Positions 42,358 to 50,841 of a DNA stretch of 64,000 nucleotides are shown here, piece by piece (position 1 is the stretch's first letter; every line of letters starts with the position of its first letter). The DNA comes from Gammaproteobacteria bacterium (GTDB taxonomy: Bacteria; Pseudomonadota; Gammaproteobacteria; Steroidobacterales; Steroidobacteraceae), in NCBI GenBank assembly GCA_028293725.1, contig JAQGOE010000091.1, positions 9,407 to 73,406 of the forward strand, given 5' to 3'. The translations under genes and the position numbers were made by a program. The notes beneath the pieces were generated by a model. It was not told the origin of the DNA, searched no databases, and saw only the letters and a program-made list of their open reading frames with translations.

Positions 42358-43533
42358 ATGACCAGTATTACCCCTGAATTCAGTGCTCACCTTGCCGCGC
42401 TCAAGGCCATCGCGGTCGACGTTGCCGCGGTAAATGCCGCCGATGTGGACGCCAAGGCCCGCTTTCCGCGCGAAACGATCCAGGCGCTGCAAAAGGCGAA
42501 ACTGCTCTCGGCCCCCATCCCACGCGAGTTGGGCGGTCCCGGCTACCGCATGCGCGAGCTCGCCGCGTTGTGCTCGACCCTGGCACAGTCGTGCGGCTCG
42601 AGCGCGATGGTGTTGGCCATGCATTACATACAGGTCGCCTGCATCGCCCGGCACGCGCAAACCTCCGCCTTCTTCCGTGACTATCTGAAGGAGCTCATCG
42701 AGCACCAGTACGTCCTGGCTTCGATGACTTCTGAAAACGGCACTTTTGGCGAGACCCGCACCAGCATCTGTGCGGTCGAGCGCAGCGACGGCCGGTTCAA
42801 GCTAGATAAAGACGCCACGACCGGCTCCTACTGCGAGCACGCCGACGGCATCCTCGTGACCTGCCGGCGCGGACCGGAGGCTCCCAGCAGCGACCAGGTT
42901 CTGGTCCTCGTCCGCAAAGGTGACTACAAGCTCACGCAGACCACCTCCTGGGACACCCTCGGCATGCGCGGCACGTGCAGCCCGGGCTTCAAACTCGAGT
43001 CCGCGGGCTCCGAGGAGCAGATCATTCCGGGTGCCTTCGCCGACTCGTCGGCGCAAACGATGGTGCCGTATTCGCACATTCTCTGGGCATCCCTCTGGTG
43101 GGGAATCGCCGCCGACGCCGTCGGCCGCGCGGCCGAGTTCGTGCGCGCCGGCGCCCGTAAAAATCCCGGTACCGTGCCGCCGACAGCAACCCGCCTCGCG
43201 GAAGTTTCCACGCAGCTGCAGGCGGCCCGCCACAACTGGCTGGCGCTCGCCACTGAATTCGACGAGCTCGATGCGAAACCCAACGGCCTGAAGGACCTGT
43301 TGAACATCGGCTGGGCGCTGAAGCTCAACAACCTCAAGATCAATGCCTCCGAGACCACGCCGCAGATCGTGCACAAGGCGCTGCAGATCACCGGCATTCT
43401 CGGCTACAAGAACGATTCGAAATTCAGCCTGGGCCGCCACTATCGCGATTCGTTGTCGGGAGCTCTCATGATCTCCAACGACCGCATCGCTTCCAAGAGC
43501 GCCTCGATGCTGCTGGTCTTCAAGGACAACTAA
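42358..43533 (+). CDS. Acyl-CoA-dehydrogenase-fold flavoprotein
   Basis: A 391-aa protein of the acyl-CoA dehydrogenase superfamily: N-terminal helical domain (FPRETIQALQKAKLLSAPIPRELGG), middle beta domain (LASMTSENGTFGET, YCEHADGILVTCRR), and C-terminal helices (QITGILGYKNDSKFSLGRHYRDSL). The catalytic-Glu segment of true dehydrogenases (YEGT type) is not visible; the corresponding end reads GALMISNDRI. It may therefore be a flavin-dependent monooxygenase of this fold or act on carrier-bound aminoacyl thioesters. Genes of this family repeatedly accompany amino acid:[carrier protein] ligases. It ends 17 bp before the ligase start. Confidence 0.8.
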   Translation: MTSITPEFSAHLAALKAIAVDVAAVNAADVDAKARFPRETIQALQKAKLLSAPIPRELGGPGYRMRELAALCSTLAQSCGSSAMVLAMHYIQVACIARHAQTSAFFRDYLKELIEHQYVLASMTSENGTFGETRTSICAVERSDGRFKLDKDATTGSYCEHADGILVTCRRGPEAPSSDQVLVLVRKGDYKLTQTTSWDTLGMRGTCSPGFKLESAGSEEQIIPGAFADSSAQTMVPYSHILWASLWWGIAADAVGRAAEFVRAGARKNPGTVPPTATRLAEVSTQLQAARHNWLALATEFDELDAKPNGLKDLLNIGWALKLNNLKINASETTPQIVHKALQITGILGYKNDSKFSLGRHYRDSLSGALMISNDRIASKSASMLLVFKDN

Positions 43534-43550
43534 ACTCGGGAGAAGGTCGG

Positions 43551-44462
43551 GTGACTGTCGATTACAACGCGGAAAAATTCTACGCGGGCCTCGTCGAGCA
43601 CCGCCTCATCATCCCGGTCGGAGTGCAGGGTGCATTCGGCCGCGGAGCGGTCTTCGAGGATGTCCTCGAGCGTTTCAACGGCCTGGTCTCGCAGCTGTCG
43701 AAAAACGATAACGCCGAGTTCTATACCTTCCCGCCGGTCATCAGCCGCAAGGTGTTGGAAAAGGTCAACTACCTCGACTCGTTTCCGCACCTGTGCGGCG
43801 CGGTCTACAGTTTCTTCGGCAAGGAGCTGCAGGCGATCGCGCTGGCCAAGCGCGTGCACGAGGGCGAGCCGTGGGGCGACATGCTCGGCATGACCGACGT
43901 GGTGTTGAATCCCGCCGCCTGCTATCCCGTCTATCCGAGCTTCACCGGTGTCGTGCCCAAGGGCGGCCGCCTCGTGACCATGTTGAATTGGGTCTACCGT
44001 CACGAGCCCTCGCCGGAACCGACACGCATGCAGTCCTTCCGGGTGCGCGAGTTCGTCCGCGTCGGTACGCCCGATGAAGTGGTCGAATGGCGCGACATGT
44101 GGCTGCAACGCGGCATCGATCTGTTGACCTCGCTCGGCCTGCCCGCGAAATCCGACGTTGCCTCCGATCCGTTCTTCGGCCGCGGCGGCAAGATCCTCGC
44201 CGCCGGCCAGAAAGAGCAGAAGCTCAAGTTCGAAGTGCTGGTCCCGGTGATCTCGGCGGAGGATCCCACCGCCGTGTGCTCGTTCAACTTCCACCAGGAG
44301 CACTTCGGCTCCACCTTCGACATCCGCACCCAGGACGGCAATGTGGCCAACACGGCCTGCCTGGGCTTCGGCCTGGAGCGCATCGTGATGGCGCTCTTCA
44401 AGACCCACGGCTTCGACCCCGGCAAGTGGCCGACGGAAACGCGCCGCCTGCTGTGGCCCTAG
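43551..44462 (+). CDS. Amino acid:[carrier protein] ligase (class II aaRS-like, SerRS homologue)
   Basis: A 303-aa stand-alone synthetase core with no tRNA-binding domain. It should form an aminoacyl-adenylate and load the amino acid onto the phosphopantetheine of a small carrier protein. Class II motif 2 is SFRVREFVRVG (162-172) and motif 3 is GFGLERIVMAL (272-282). The zinc ligands of atypical SerRS enzymes are present as C124, E167 and C270; the E-to-C spacing of 103 equals that recalled for the Bradyrhizobium enzyme (C131/E176/C279). Bradyrhizobium homologues activate glycine or alanine. The start is GTG with GGGAGAAGG upstream. Confidence 0.88.
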   Translation: MTVDYNAEKFYAGLVEHRLIIPVGVQGAFGRGAVFEDVLERFNGLVSQLSKNDNAEFYTFPPVISRKVLEKVNYLDSFPHLCGAVYSFFGKELQAIALAKRVHEGEPWGDMLGMTDVVLNPAACYPVYPSFTGVVPKGGRLVTMLNWVYRHEPSPEPTRMQSFRVREFVRVGTPDEVVEWRDMWLQRGIDLLTSLGLPAKSDVASDPFFGRGGKILAAGQKEQKLKFEVLVPVISAEDPTAVCSFNFHQEHFGSTFDIRTQDGNVANTACLGFGLERIVMALFKTHGFDPGKWPTETRRLLWP

Positions 44463-44470
44463 AGCCTGAC

Positions 44471-45454
44471 TTGAGCCAGCCACCGGCGAGCGTTCTGCGG
44501 GGGCTCGATCCCGCCAACTACCCGCGCAGCGTTCTGCATGCGGAGAGTTGTGTCTGGGTGGAGAAGAACTGTTACGTCGACATCTGGATCGAAGTCATTC
44601 ACGCGCTCGGCCTCGAGCCGCGCGCCATCCTGCCTTTCGTGGCCGCCATCGACTTCGAAGGCGACCAGTGGACGTTCTTCAAACCTCCGCACGGCGAGCT
44701 GAACGACCTGTACGGCATCGACGTGCAGGAGCTGAACGTCTGGCGCCCGTTGCTCGAGCACGCGCTCGAACACCTCGCCGCCGGCAAGCTGATCTCAACG
44801 GAAGCCGACGCATTCTGGCTGCCCGACACCTCCGGGACGGACTACCGGCGCCAGCATACGAAGTCGACCATCGTGCTGAACGATCTCGATCTCGAGAACC
44901 GTACCCTCGGCTACTTTCACAACGCCGGCTACTACCGCTTGGAGGGCGAGGATTTCGCGCGTACCTTCCGGCTCGACGTCCCACCGGACCCCACATTCAT
45001 GCCCCTGTTCGCCGAAGTCGTGCGGATCGATCGTGTGATCCGCCGCCCTGAGGCAGAGCTGGTCGCGATGTCGCGTGAGCTCTGGCGTCGCCACCTGGGG
45101 CGCCGTCCCACGCGCAATCCGGTTAGAAGCTTCCAGGAGCGCTTCGAGCGCGACCTGCCCGGCCTGCAGGAAAAGGGGCTCGCTCATTATCACGCCTGGG
45201 CTTTCGGAACGATCCGGCAGCTCGGCGCGGCCTTCGAGCTGGCAGCGCTCAACCTCAAGTGGCTCACCGCCAACGGCACCCCCGGCCTCGAGACGGCCAC
45301 CGCCGCCTTCGAGCAGCTCGCGAATACCAACAAGACGCTCATCCTCAAAGGCGCTCGTGCCACCAACAGCAGACGTCCCCTCGACGGCGCGCCGCTGTTC
45401 GACGCCATGGCTTCCGCCTGGGAAAACGGACTCGGCTCGTTGCACGAGCTTTAG
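44471..45454 (+). CDS. DUF1839 family protein
   Basis: A 327-aa protein of unknown function. Recognisable parts are YPRSVLHAESCVWVEKNCYVDIWIEVIHALGLEP (N-terminal), FFKPPHGELNDLYGIDVQELNVWRPL and LGYFHNAGYYRLEGEDF. This family is encoded beside amino acid:[carrier protein] ligases in several bacteria, so it is a probable functional partner, perhaps the transferase that takes the aminoacyl group. The conserved Cys in AESCVW could serve as a thioester acceptor, but no mechanism is established. The TTG at 44471, 8 bp after the ligase stop, is the best available start. Confidence 0.72.
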   Translation: MSQPPASVLRGLDPANYPRSVLHAESCVWVEKNCYVDIWIEVIHALGLEPRAILPFVAAIDFEGDQWTFFKPPHGELNDLYGIDVQELNVWRPLLEHALEHLAAGKLISTEADAFWLPDTSGTDYRRQHTKSTIVLNDLDLENRTLGYFHNAGYYRLEGEDFARTFRLDVPPDPTFMPLFAEVVRIDRVIRRPEAELVAMSRELWRRHLGRRPTRNPVRSFQERFERDLPGLQEKGLAHYHAWAFGTIRQLGAAFELAALNLKWLTANGTPGLETATAAFEQLANTNKTLILKGARATNSRRPLDGAPLFDAMASAWENGLGSLHEL

Positions 45455-45507
45455 GCTTTAACGCCTCGGTCACGATCCTTTGTCGTTGAAAATGATAGGA
45501 TTCCCGG

Positions 45508-46701
45508 ATGCAGATCCGAGTACTGGTGGATGTCTATCCGCATCCATTCAAACCCTATTTCGACGTGCAGTTCGAGGAATGGCGCCGCGCCGGCCATGAC
45601 CTGGGCGTCTTCTCCCTGGCGAGGATTCCTGGAGCGATCAGCCCGGTAAGCGTGACGACGGTGAAATCACTGCGTGAGGCGCCGCTCACGCTTACGCTGC
45701 GTGGCCTCGCGCGGTTCATAGGTGCGCCGCTACGGAGTCTGAAGCTCGCCAAGGCAGCCGGCTCCCTGCTGGAAGGCGTCAAATTGCTCGCCCTCGATGC
45801 ACAGCTGCCGCTCACCGCTCCGGACGTCTTCTTCATGCACAACCTTGCGGCTGGCGCGCGAGTCTGGTACCTGAAGCGTGTTTTTCCGCGTGTTCCCGTC
45901 GGACTCTACTACCACGGTGGAGAGATTCCAGGCGTCGCCGCCATCACCCGGGAACAGGCCGGGCGCGCCCTGCAGGGGACCGACCTGGTGCTCACCAACA
46001 CCCAGAGCTCGGCCAGCGAGATCGTGGAGCGTGGCGCACGCGCGGACCAGATCCGCATCGTGCCGGTGGGCTTCCGACTCGAGGACTACCCTTGGCTGGA
46101 GAATCGGGCGTATCAACCGAACGGACGCTTCCGGATCGTGTCGGTGGGCAGGATGGCACCCGAGAAGGGCTTCGACGTCGCCATTCGCGCACTGAGCGAG
46201 TTGCATCGGCGCGGCACGGTCGCTTTCGAGTACACCCTCATCGGCGACGGACCCGAGATGGCCAACATCCGGCGCGTCGTGCAGGAGTGTGGCATCGAGT
46301 CACTCGTGCGCTTCACCGGCGCCCTGCCTATTACCGAAGTCGTCAAGGCACTCAGTAATGCCGACGTGCTCGTTCTGCCGAGCGTGCCGCGACACACCTG
46401 GAGGGAGAACCAGGCCTGCGTGATGCAGGAGGCCATGCTCATGGGCACGGTCGTCGTGGCGGCGGACATCGGTGGCGTCTCGGAGTCAATTCCCGAGGAA
46501 ATGCGGAAGTTTCTCTTTCCTCCCGGTGAGCAGCAGCCGCTCACGGACAGTATCGAGCGCCTGCTCCGCACGGGCGCCACGGCGCTGCGCGAGCTGGGCC
46601 GCGTGGGACGGAATTTCGTGATACGTAAGTACGATGTGCGCGAATTGAATGCGCGGATCCTGACAGTCCTGCATGAAGTGAAGGACCAGCGTGTTATCTG
46701 A
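45508..46701 (+). CDS. GT4 glycosyltransferase
   Basis: A 397-aa GT-B enzyme: N-terminal VDVYPHPFKPYFDVQFEEWRRAGHDL, acceptor-side YYHGGEIPG, donor-side RIVSVGRMAPEKGFDVAIRAL, TLIGDGPEMANI, and the loop LPSVPRHTWRENQACVMQEAMLMGTVVVAADIGG with the second Glu of the E-x7-E pair retained in QEAM. The ATG at 45508 is only 6 nt downstream of TAGGAT, so the message may be leaderless as suggested for glrK. It overlaps the following gene by 11 bp. Confidence 0.82.
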   Translation: MQIRVLVDVYPHPFKPYFDVQFEEWRRAGHDLGVFSLARIPGAISPVSVTTVKSLREAPLTLTLRGLARFIGAPLRSLKLAKAAGSLLEGVKLLALDAQLPLTAPDVFFMHNLAAGARVWYLKRVFPRVPVGLYYHGGEIPGVAAITREQAGRALQGTDLVLTNTQSSASEIVERGARADQIRIVPVGFRLEDYPWLENRAYQPNGRFRIVSVGRMAPEKGFDVAIRALSELHRRGTVAFEYTLIGDGPEMANIRRVVQECGIESLVRFTGALPITEVVKALSNADVLVLPSVPRHTWRENQACVMQEAMLMGTVVVAADIGGVSESIPEEMRKFLFPPGEQQPLTDSIERLLRTGATALRELGRVGRNFVIRKYDVRELNARILTVLHEVKDQRVI

Positions 46702-47854
46702 ATCAGTAGCCGACAGCCTGCGTGTGAGCGTTCTGTCGGCGGGCGACGGGCCGGCGCTGAGCGCGTTTTATCGCGCGGTGTGGAGCTCGAGCAGCGCGCC
46801 CGAGGAGCCTGCGTCGGATGCAACTGACTCGCGCATACCCTGCCCTTTTACAGCCGATCCGCCACCGGTGGTAGGTGTCTACGCGGGCGCGGATCTCATT
46901 GGCCATCTGGGCTCGATTCCAACGGAGTTCTGGGACGGACAACGCGGCACCGGCGCCCACTGGCTCAAGGGCCTGATGGTGCTGGAGCAGTATCGCAACG
47001 GGCCGATCGGCTACCAACTCGTGAAGGAGATGATGAAGCAGGTCGCCGTTACCGCGGTCATGACGGTAGCACCGGCGGCTCGCCGCCTGTTCCAGGCGGT
47101 TGGCTTCAAGGACCTCGGCTCGGTCCCCAACTACGTCAGCGTGATTCGTCCCACACGAGTGTTACGAGCGATCGATGTGGAACGACTGGGGTTGACGTCG
47201 CTCCCCCGTGCGTTGCGAACGATGCTGGGCCTGTCGCGCCTGCCACCGGTCGCCTGGGTTGGAGGTAGCCTGGCGGCCGTGGGACTGGGCCTGGTCGATG
47301 GCGCGAATCACCTGACCTGTCTGGGCTTGCGGGCCCGCATCGGCGCGACACCCCCGGGCGTTGCCGAGACGGACGCGGTTTGGGAGCGACTCCGGACCCA
47401 ACTGGACCTGTCGCCCTCTCGCTGCGGCGCCTACATGGAATGGCGCTACGCCGGTCACCGGCCCGGACGCTACGAATTCATCGAAGTCCGCCGCGGCAGC
47501 CAGCTCGTGGCACTGGTGGTTGTAAGGCGACCCGAGAGAGTTGACGACCCGCGGCTGGCGGGCTTGCGTGTCGGGCTCGTCGTCGATCTGGTGGTCGATC
47601 CCACCGATACCGCGGCGGTCACCGCAGCCTTCCTGGCCGCGCGAAAATGGGGAAAAAAAGCCTCTTGCGACGCGGTTCTGTTAACTTTATCCCACCTTGG
47701 CGTGGGGCGGCTTGTGAAGCGACTCGGCTTCATTAGAATTCCGGGAAACGTGCATTTCATGCTGCGTGCCCCCGCCGGCGCGCCAATAACGGCCCCCAAG
47801 GACACCGGGCGCTCCTGGTTGACACGTGGCGACGCGTGGGGCGACGATATTTGA
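46691..47854 (+). CDS. GNAT-superfamily protein, possibly double-domain
   Basis: A 387-aa protein with an N-terminal GNAT-like part (SVLSAGDGPALSAFYRAVW...VVGVYAGADLIGHLGSIP...WLKGLMVLEQYRNGPIGYQLVKEMM) and a C-terminal half that again shows acetyltransferase-like strands (AYMEWRYAGHRPGRYEFIEVRRGSQLVALVVVRR...LVVDLVVDPTD). Similar long GNATs occur in EPS clusters and may acylate glycans. The start is GTG at 46691 inside the preceding gene. It is followed 20 bp later by the second carrier protein, a natural acyl donor. Confidence 0.65.
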   Translation: MLSESVADSLRVSVLSAGDGPALSAFYRAVWSSSSAPEEPASDATDSRIPCPFTADPPPVVGVYAGADLIGHLGSIPTEFWDGQRGTGAHWLKGLMVLEQYRNGPIGYQLVKEMMKQVAVTAVMTVAPAARRLFQAVGFKDLGSVPNYVSVIRPTRVLRAIDVERLGLTSLPRALRTMLGLSRLPPVAWVGGSLAAVGLGLVDGANHLTCLGLRARIGATPPGVAETDAVWERLRTQLDLSPSRCGAYMEWRYAGHRPGRYEFIEVRRGSQLVALVVVRRPERVDDPRLAGLRVGLVVDLVVDPTDTAAVTAAFLAARKWGKKASCDAVLLTLSHLGVGRLVKRLGFIRIPGNVHFMLRAPAGAPITAPKDTGRSWLTRGDAWGDDI

Positions 47855-47874
47855 TTCTTGCGGAGAGAAGGCAG

Positions 47875-48135
47875 TTGACCGACCCGATTCAAAGCAGGCT
47901 CGAGCAGATCTTCCGAGCCGTGTTCGAGCTGCCGCCGGATGCGCAGGTTCTGAACATCCGCCAGATCAACTTCCGCAAGTGGGACTCACTCGGCCACGTG
48001 CTGCTCATGTCGGCCGTTGAAAGCGAGTTTGGCCTCGAGATCAACATCGCCGCGAGCGCCAAGCTCACCTCCTTCGAGTCTCTGGAGCTCTACCTGACGG
48101 AGAACGCCCGTGACCGAAGCGCGGTTCACGGTTGA
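47875..48135 (+). CDS. Second acyl carrier protein (FkbH partner)
   Basis: An 86-aa carrier protein with the classical phosphopantetheine site WDSLGHVLL (Ser38), different from the TSHAS site of the carrier at 38638. The TTG at 47875 has GGAGAGAAGG at good spacing. The frame is open upstream to 47836 but overlaps the GNAT gene. It overlaps the MaoC-SDR gene by 26 bp. With FkbH two genes downstream it probably receives the glyceryl unit from 1,3-bisphosphoglycerate. Confidence 0.85.
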   Translation: MTDPIQSRLEQIFRAVFELPPDAQVLNIRQINFRKWDSLGHVLLMSAVESEFGLEINIAASAKLTSFESLELYLTENARDRSAVHG

Positions 48136-49210
48136 GGTCGACGCCGAGGCTCCGATTGCCTTTGCACGACTGAGCGGCGACTGGAATCCGCTCCACACCC
48201 GCGCCGACTATGCGGCGCGCACTCCTTTCGGCCGTCCCGTCCTGCACGGCGCCTACCTGAGCGGCCTGCTTTCGCGACTGGCCGGCATGTTTCTGCCTGG
48301 CGAGAAGTGCCTGCTCCATGGGATCTCGTTACGTTTCATAGCGCCCGTACAACCTCCGGTAACGCTCGCCGTCGCCGGCAAACTCATCGACGGCTCGATG
48401 GAGCAGGGTAGGGTCGGTGTGCGCATCACCGACGCGGTTTCCGGGACGGCCTATGCCGAAGGTCATTATGACTTCGGACTGCACACTTCCGGGGAAACGA
48501 CCGCCCCTGCTGTCCACACCGCCGCGCCCGCCACTGCGGGAGCGAGCACGGTTCTGGTTACTGGCGGCTCGGGCGCGCTCGCCAGGGCCGTACTCGCGAA
48601 ATTGTCGCCCACGGGGGCGCTCGGTGTGTCGCGCTCTTCGAGCGGCCCGGGCCTCATCAAAGGGACCACGGCCACCGAGATTGAAGCTGCACTCGAGGGG
48701 CGGCGCATCTCCGCCATCGTTCACTGCGCGTGGCCATCTCCCGACAACGAGTCGCTGACAGACCTCACGGATGTTCGCGCCGCCACCGAATTCAACATCG
48801 CCGCACCGTTACGCGAAGCCATCGAGCTGGCGCAACTGCTGAAAAAGCGCGGCACGGCCGACAGCATGCTCGTGCTCATCGGCTCGACGGCCGCGGAGCC
48901 CGGTCGTCATAACTATCGCATGCCGCTTTACACCTTGAGCAAATCGCTCGTCCCCACCCTGTGCCGGGTGCTGGCGACCGAGCTCGCCGTCTCCTCGCAG
49001 CGCTGCGTGGCCGTTGTTTATGACGTAATCGAAGGCGGAATGAATGGCCGCCTCAGTGCGAGCGCGCGTATCGCCCACAAAGATCGCTCGCCGTTCGGAC
49101 GCATCGCCTCGCCCGACGAGGCCGCCGAGCAGTTGGTCTGGATTCTGAACAACAAGAGCTTCCTGGCCTCCGGATCGACCCTGGAGCTGACCGGAGGCGC
49201 CGCGCCGTGA
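48110..49210 (+). CDS. Fusion of MaoC-like hotdog dehydratase and short-chain dehydrogenase
   Basis: A 366-aa bifunctional protein. Residues 1-125 are a MaoC/hydratase hotdog domain with the catalytic pattern SGDWNPLHTRADYA (D24, H29). Residues about 145-366 are an SDR: Rossmann loop VLVTGGSGALARAVL, catalytic YTLSKSLVPTLCRVLA, and a C-terminal SGSTLELTGG typical of ketoreductases. Together they could reduce and dehydrate, or hydrate, a carrier-bound acyl chain, like one fatty-acid synthase half-cycle. The start is GTG at 48110. It overlaps both the carrier gene and fkbH (4 bp), so the three are one translational unit. Confidence 0.83.
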   Translation: MTEARFTVEVDAEAPIAFARLSGDWNPLHTRADYAARTPFGRPVLHGAYLSGLLSRLAGMFLPGEKCLLHGISLRFIAPVQPPVTLAVAGKLIDGSMEQGRVGVRITDAVSGTAYAEGHYDFGLHTSGETTAPAVHTAAPATAGASTVLVTGGSGALARAVLAKLSPTGALGVSRSSSGPGLIKGTTATEIEAALEGRRISAIVHCAWPSPDNESLTDLTDVRAATEFNIAAPLREAIELAQLLKKRGTADSMLVLIGSTAAEPGRHNYRMPLYTLSKSLVPTLCRVLATELAVSSQRCVAVVYDVIEGGMNGRLSASARIAHKDRSPFGRIASPDEAAEQLVWILNNKSFLASGSTLELTGGAAP

Positions 49211-50838
49211 ACTTCCTGCAAGCACATGCTGCCGTGAAAGGCTTGCGCGACGGCAAGCCGTTGCGCTTTACGTTGGTCTGCTCGGGGGTCACCGCGACTC
49301 TCGAGCTCTTCCTGCGCGCACACGCCGCACAGGAAGGCATTGACGCGCAGGTCGACACCATTCCCTTCAACTCGCTAGCGCAAAGGATCCGCACCAAGGA
49401 CACTTCCGGCATGTTGGAAGTGTTTCTGTTGCTGCCGTGGGACCTCCTGCCGGTGGCGGACTGGCGCACGGGCCTGCCCGGCAACTCGGTCAGTTATGAA
49501 CAGGCGGAGGTCGTTCTCTCCGAGCATGTGCAGCTGCTTTCCCAGCGCTCCGCCGCACGCTTCGTCTACCTGCAGGCTCCGATCCCACCGCTGGGAACCA
49601 CAGCGGCGGCGGCGCGCGCGCTCGAAACACAAGTTCTGGCGGCAGCCCGCCGTGTCGGCGCCGCTGAATTGCCCCGTCAGTGTTTCAACCTGGCGTCTTA
49701 CTTCGAGACCGGCAATCCGCTCGCCTCGCAGTCCCTGAGCGAGATCGCCGGACAAATCATCCAGGCGGCGCTCGCCGCGCGGCGTGAGCCGAAGAAAGTC
49801 CTGGTCACCGACCTCGATAACACTCTCTGGAACGGCGTGATTGGCGAGGACGGCGTCGATGGCATCGCCTACGGGCCCGAAGGGCGTGGCTATCCGTTCT
49901 TCGCCTACCAATCGCTGCTCCACAAGCTACGGCAGGAGGGCACGATTCTCGCGGCCGTGAGCCGCAATGACGCCGACCTGGCGCTGGCTCCTTTCAAACG
50001 CGGACAGATGACCCTGCGCGAGGCTGACTTCGTCGCCATCATCGCCAGCTACAATTCGAAGTCCGCGCAAATCAGTCAGCTCGCGCAGGAGTTGAATCTC
50101 GGCCTCGATTCCTTCGTCTTCGTCGACGATAACCCCATCGAGCTCGAGGAAGTCGGGCGGGCGCTGCCGACGGTCGAGCGCGTCCTGTTCGAGGGCAAGC
50201 CGGCCGCATTGCCGGACTTGTTCGAGCGATTGACTGCACTGTTCGGAAAGGCCACGCTGACCGAAGAGGATACCAAGCGGACCGAGATGTACCGGGCGCG
50301 TCTCGGAAGCGCGGTGCCGAGCACCGCCGCGGGTGCGGATCTGACCGAGTTCCTGAGCTCCCTGGAGATGAAGCTGACGATCCGCGAGCGCGCGCTCGGT
50401 GACCACGCGCGCTGCCTACAGCTCATCAACAAAACGAACCAGTTCAATTTCAACGGCCGCCGCCTGAGCGAGGCCGAGCTCGAATCGACCCTCACGGCTG
50501 GCGGCCACCTGATAGGGGTGACCCTCGATGATCGCAACGGGACTCACGGCGAAGTGATCGCTTGCCTGATCGATGCGGCGGGCACCGTCGAATCCTTCGT
50601 CATGTCCTGTCGCGTATTTCAACGACGTGCCGAGTTTGCGTTCGTCGCCTGGCTGGCGGCGCAGTCGTACGCGCCTCGGGAGTACCGCTATATTCCCACC
50701 GAGCGGAACGAGCCGGTCCGTATGTTTCTCGAACAGTTGCAACAGAGCACCAGCGAAGGATTGATCCCGTTCGAGGGGCAGCGCGTGGCGATGGAGTGCG
50801 CCTCGGACCTGGCCCTGTTCCGCGTCACCGCCACATAA
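49207..50838 (+). CDS. FkbH-like HAD-IIIC phosphatase/glyceryl-ACP synthase
   Basis: A 543-aa enzyme of the FkbH family, which dephosphorylates 1,3-bisphosphoglycerate and transfers the glyceryl group to a carrier protein. An N-terminal domain (about 1-190) precedes the HAD core with nucleophile DLDNTLWNG (202-210) and VFVDDNPIE. The C-terminal GNAT-like part has LQLINKTNQFNFNGRRL and VIACLIDAAGTVESFVMSCRVFQRRAE. All family signatures are intact. It lies in an overlapping unit with the carrier protein and MaoC-SDR fusion. In antibiotic clusters the product is glyceryl- or hydroxymalonyl-ACP; in O-antigen clusters similar genes serve acyl decoration of sugars. Confidence 0.88.
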   Translation: MNFLQAHAAVKGLRDGKPLRFTLVCSGVTATLELFLRAHAAQEGIDAQVDTIPFNSLAQRIRTKDTSGMLEVFLLLPWDLLPVADWRTGLPGNSVSYEQAEVVLSEHVQLLSQRSAARFVYLQAPIPPLGTTAAAARALETQVLAAARRVGAAELPRQCFNLASYFETGNPLASQSLSEIAGQIIQAALAARREPKKVLVTDLDNTLWNGVIGEDGVDGIAYGPEGRGYPFFAYQSLLHKLRQEGTILAAVSRNDADLALAPFKRGQMTLREADFVAIIASYNSKSAQISQLAQELNLGLDSFVFVDDNPIELEEVGRALPTVERVLFEGKPAALPDLFERLTALFGKATLTEEDTKRTEMYRARLGSAVPSTAAGADLTEFLSSLEMKLTIRERALGDHARCLQLINKTNQFNFNGRRLSEAELESTLTAGGHLIGVTLDDRNGTHGEVIACLIDAAGTVESFVMSCRVFQRRAEFAFVAWLAAQSYAPREYRYIPTERNEPVRMFLEQLQQSTSEGLIPFEGQRVAMECASDLALFRVTAT

Positions 50839-50841
50839 AGT

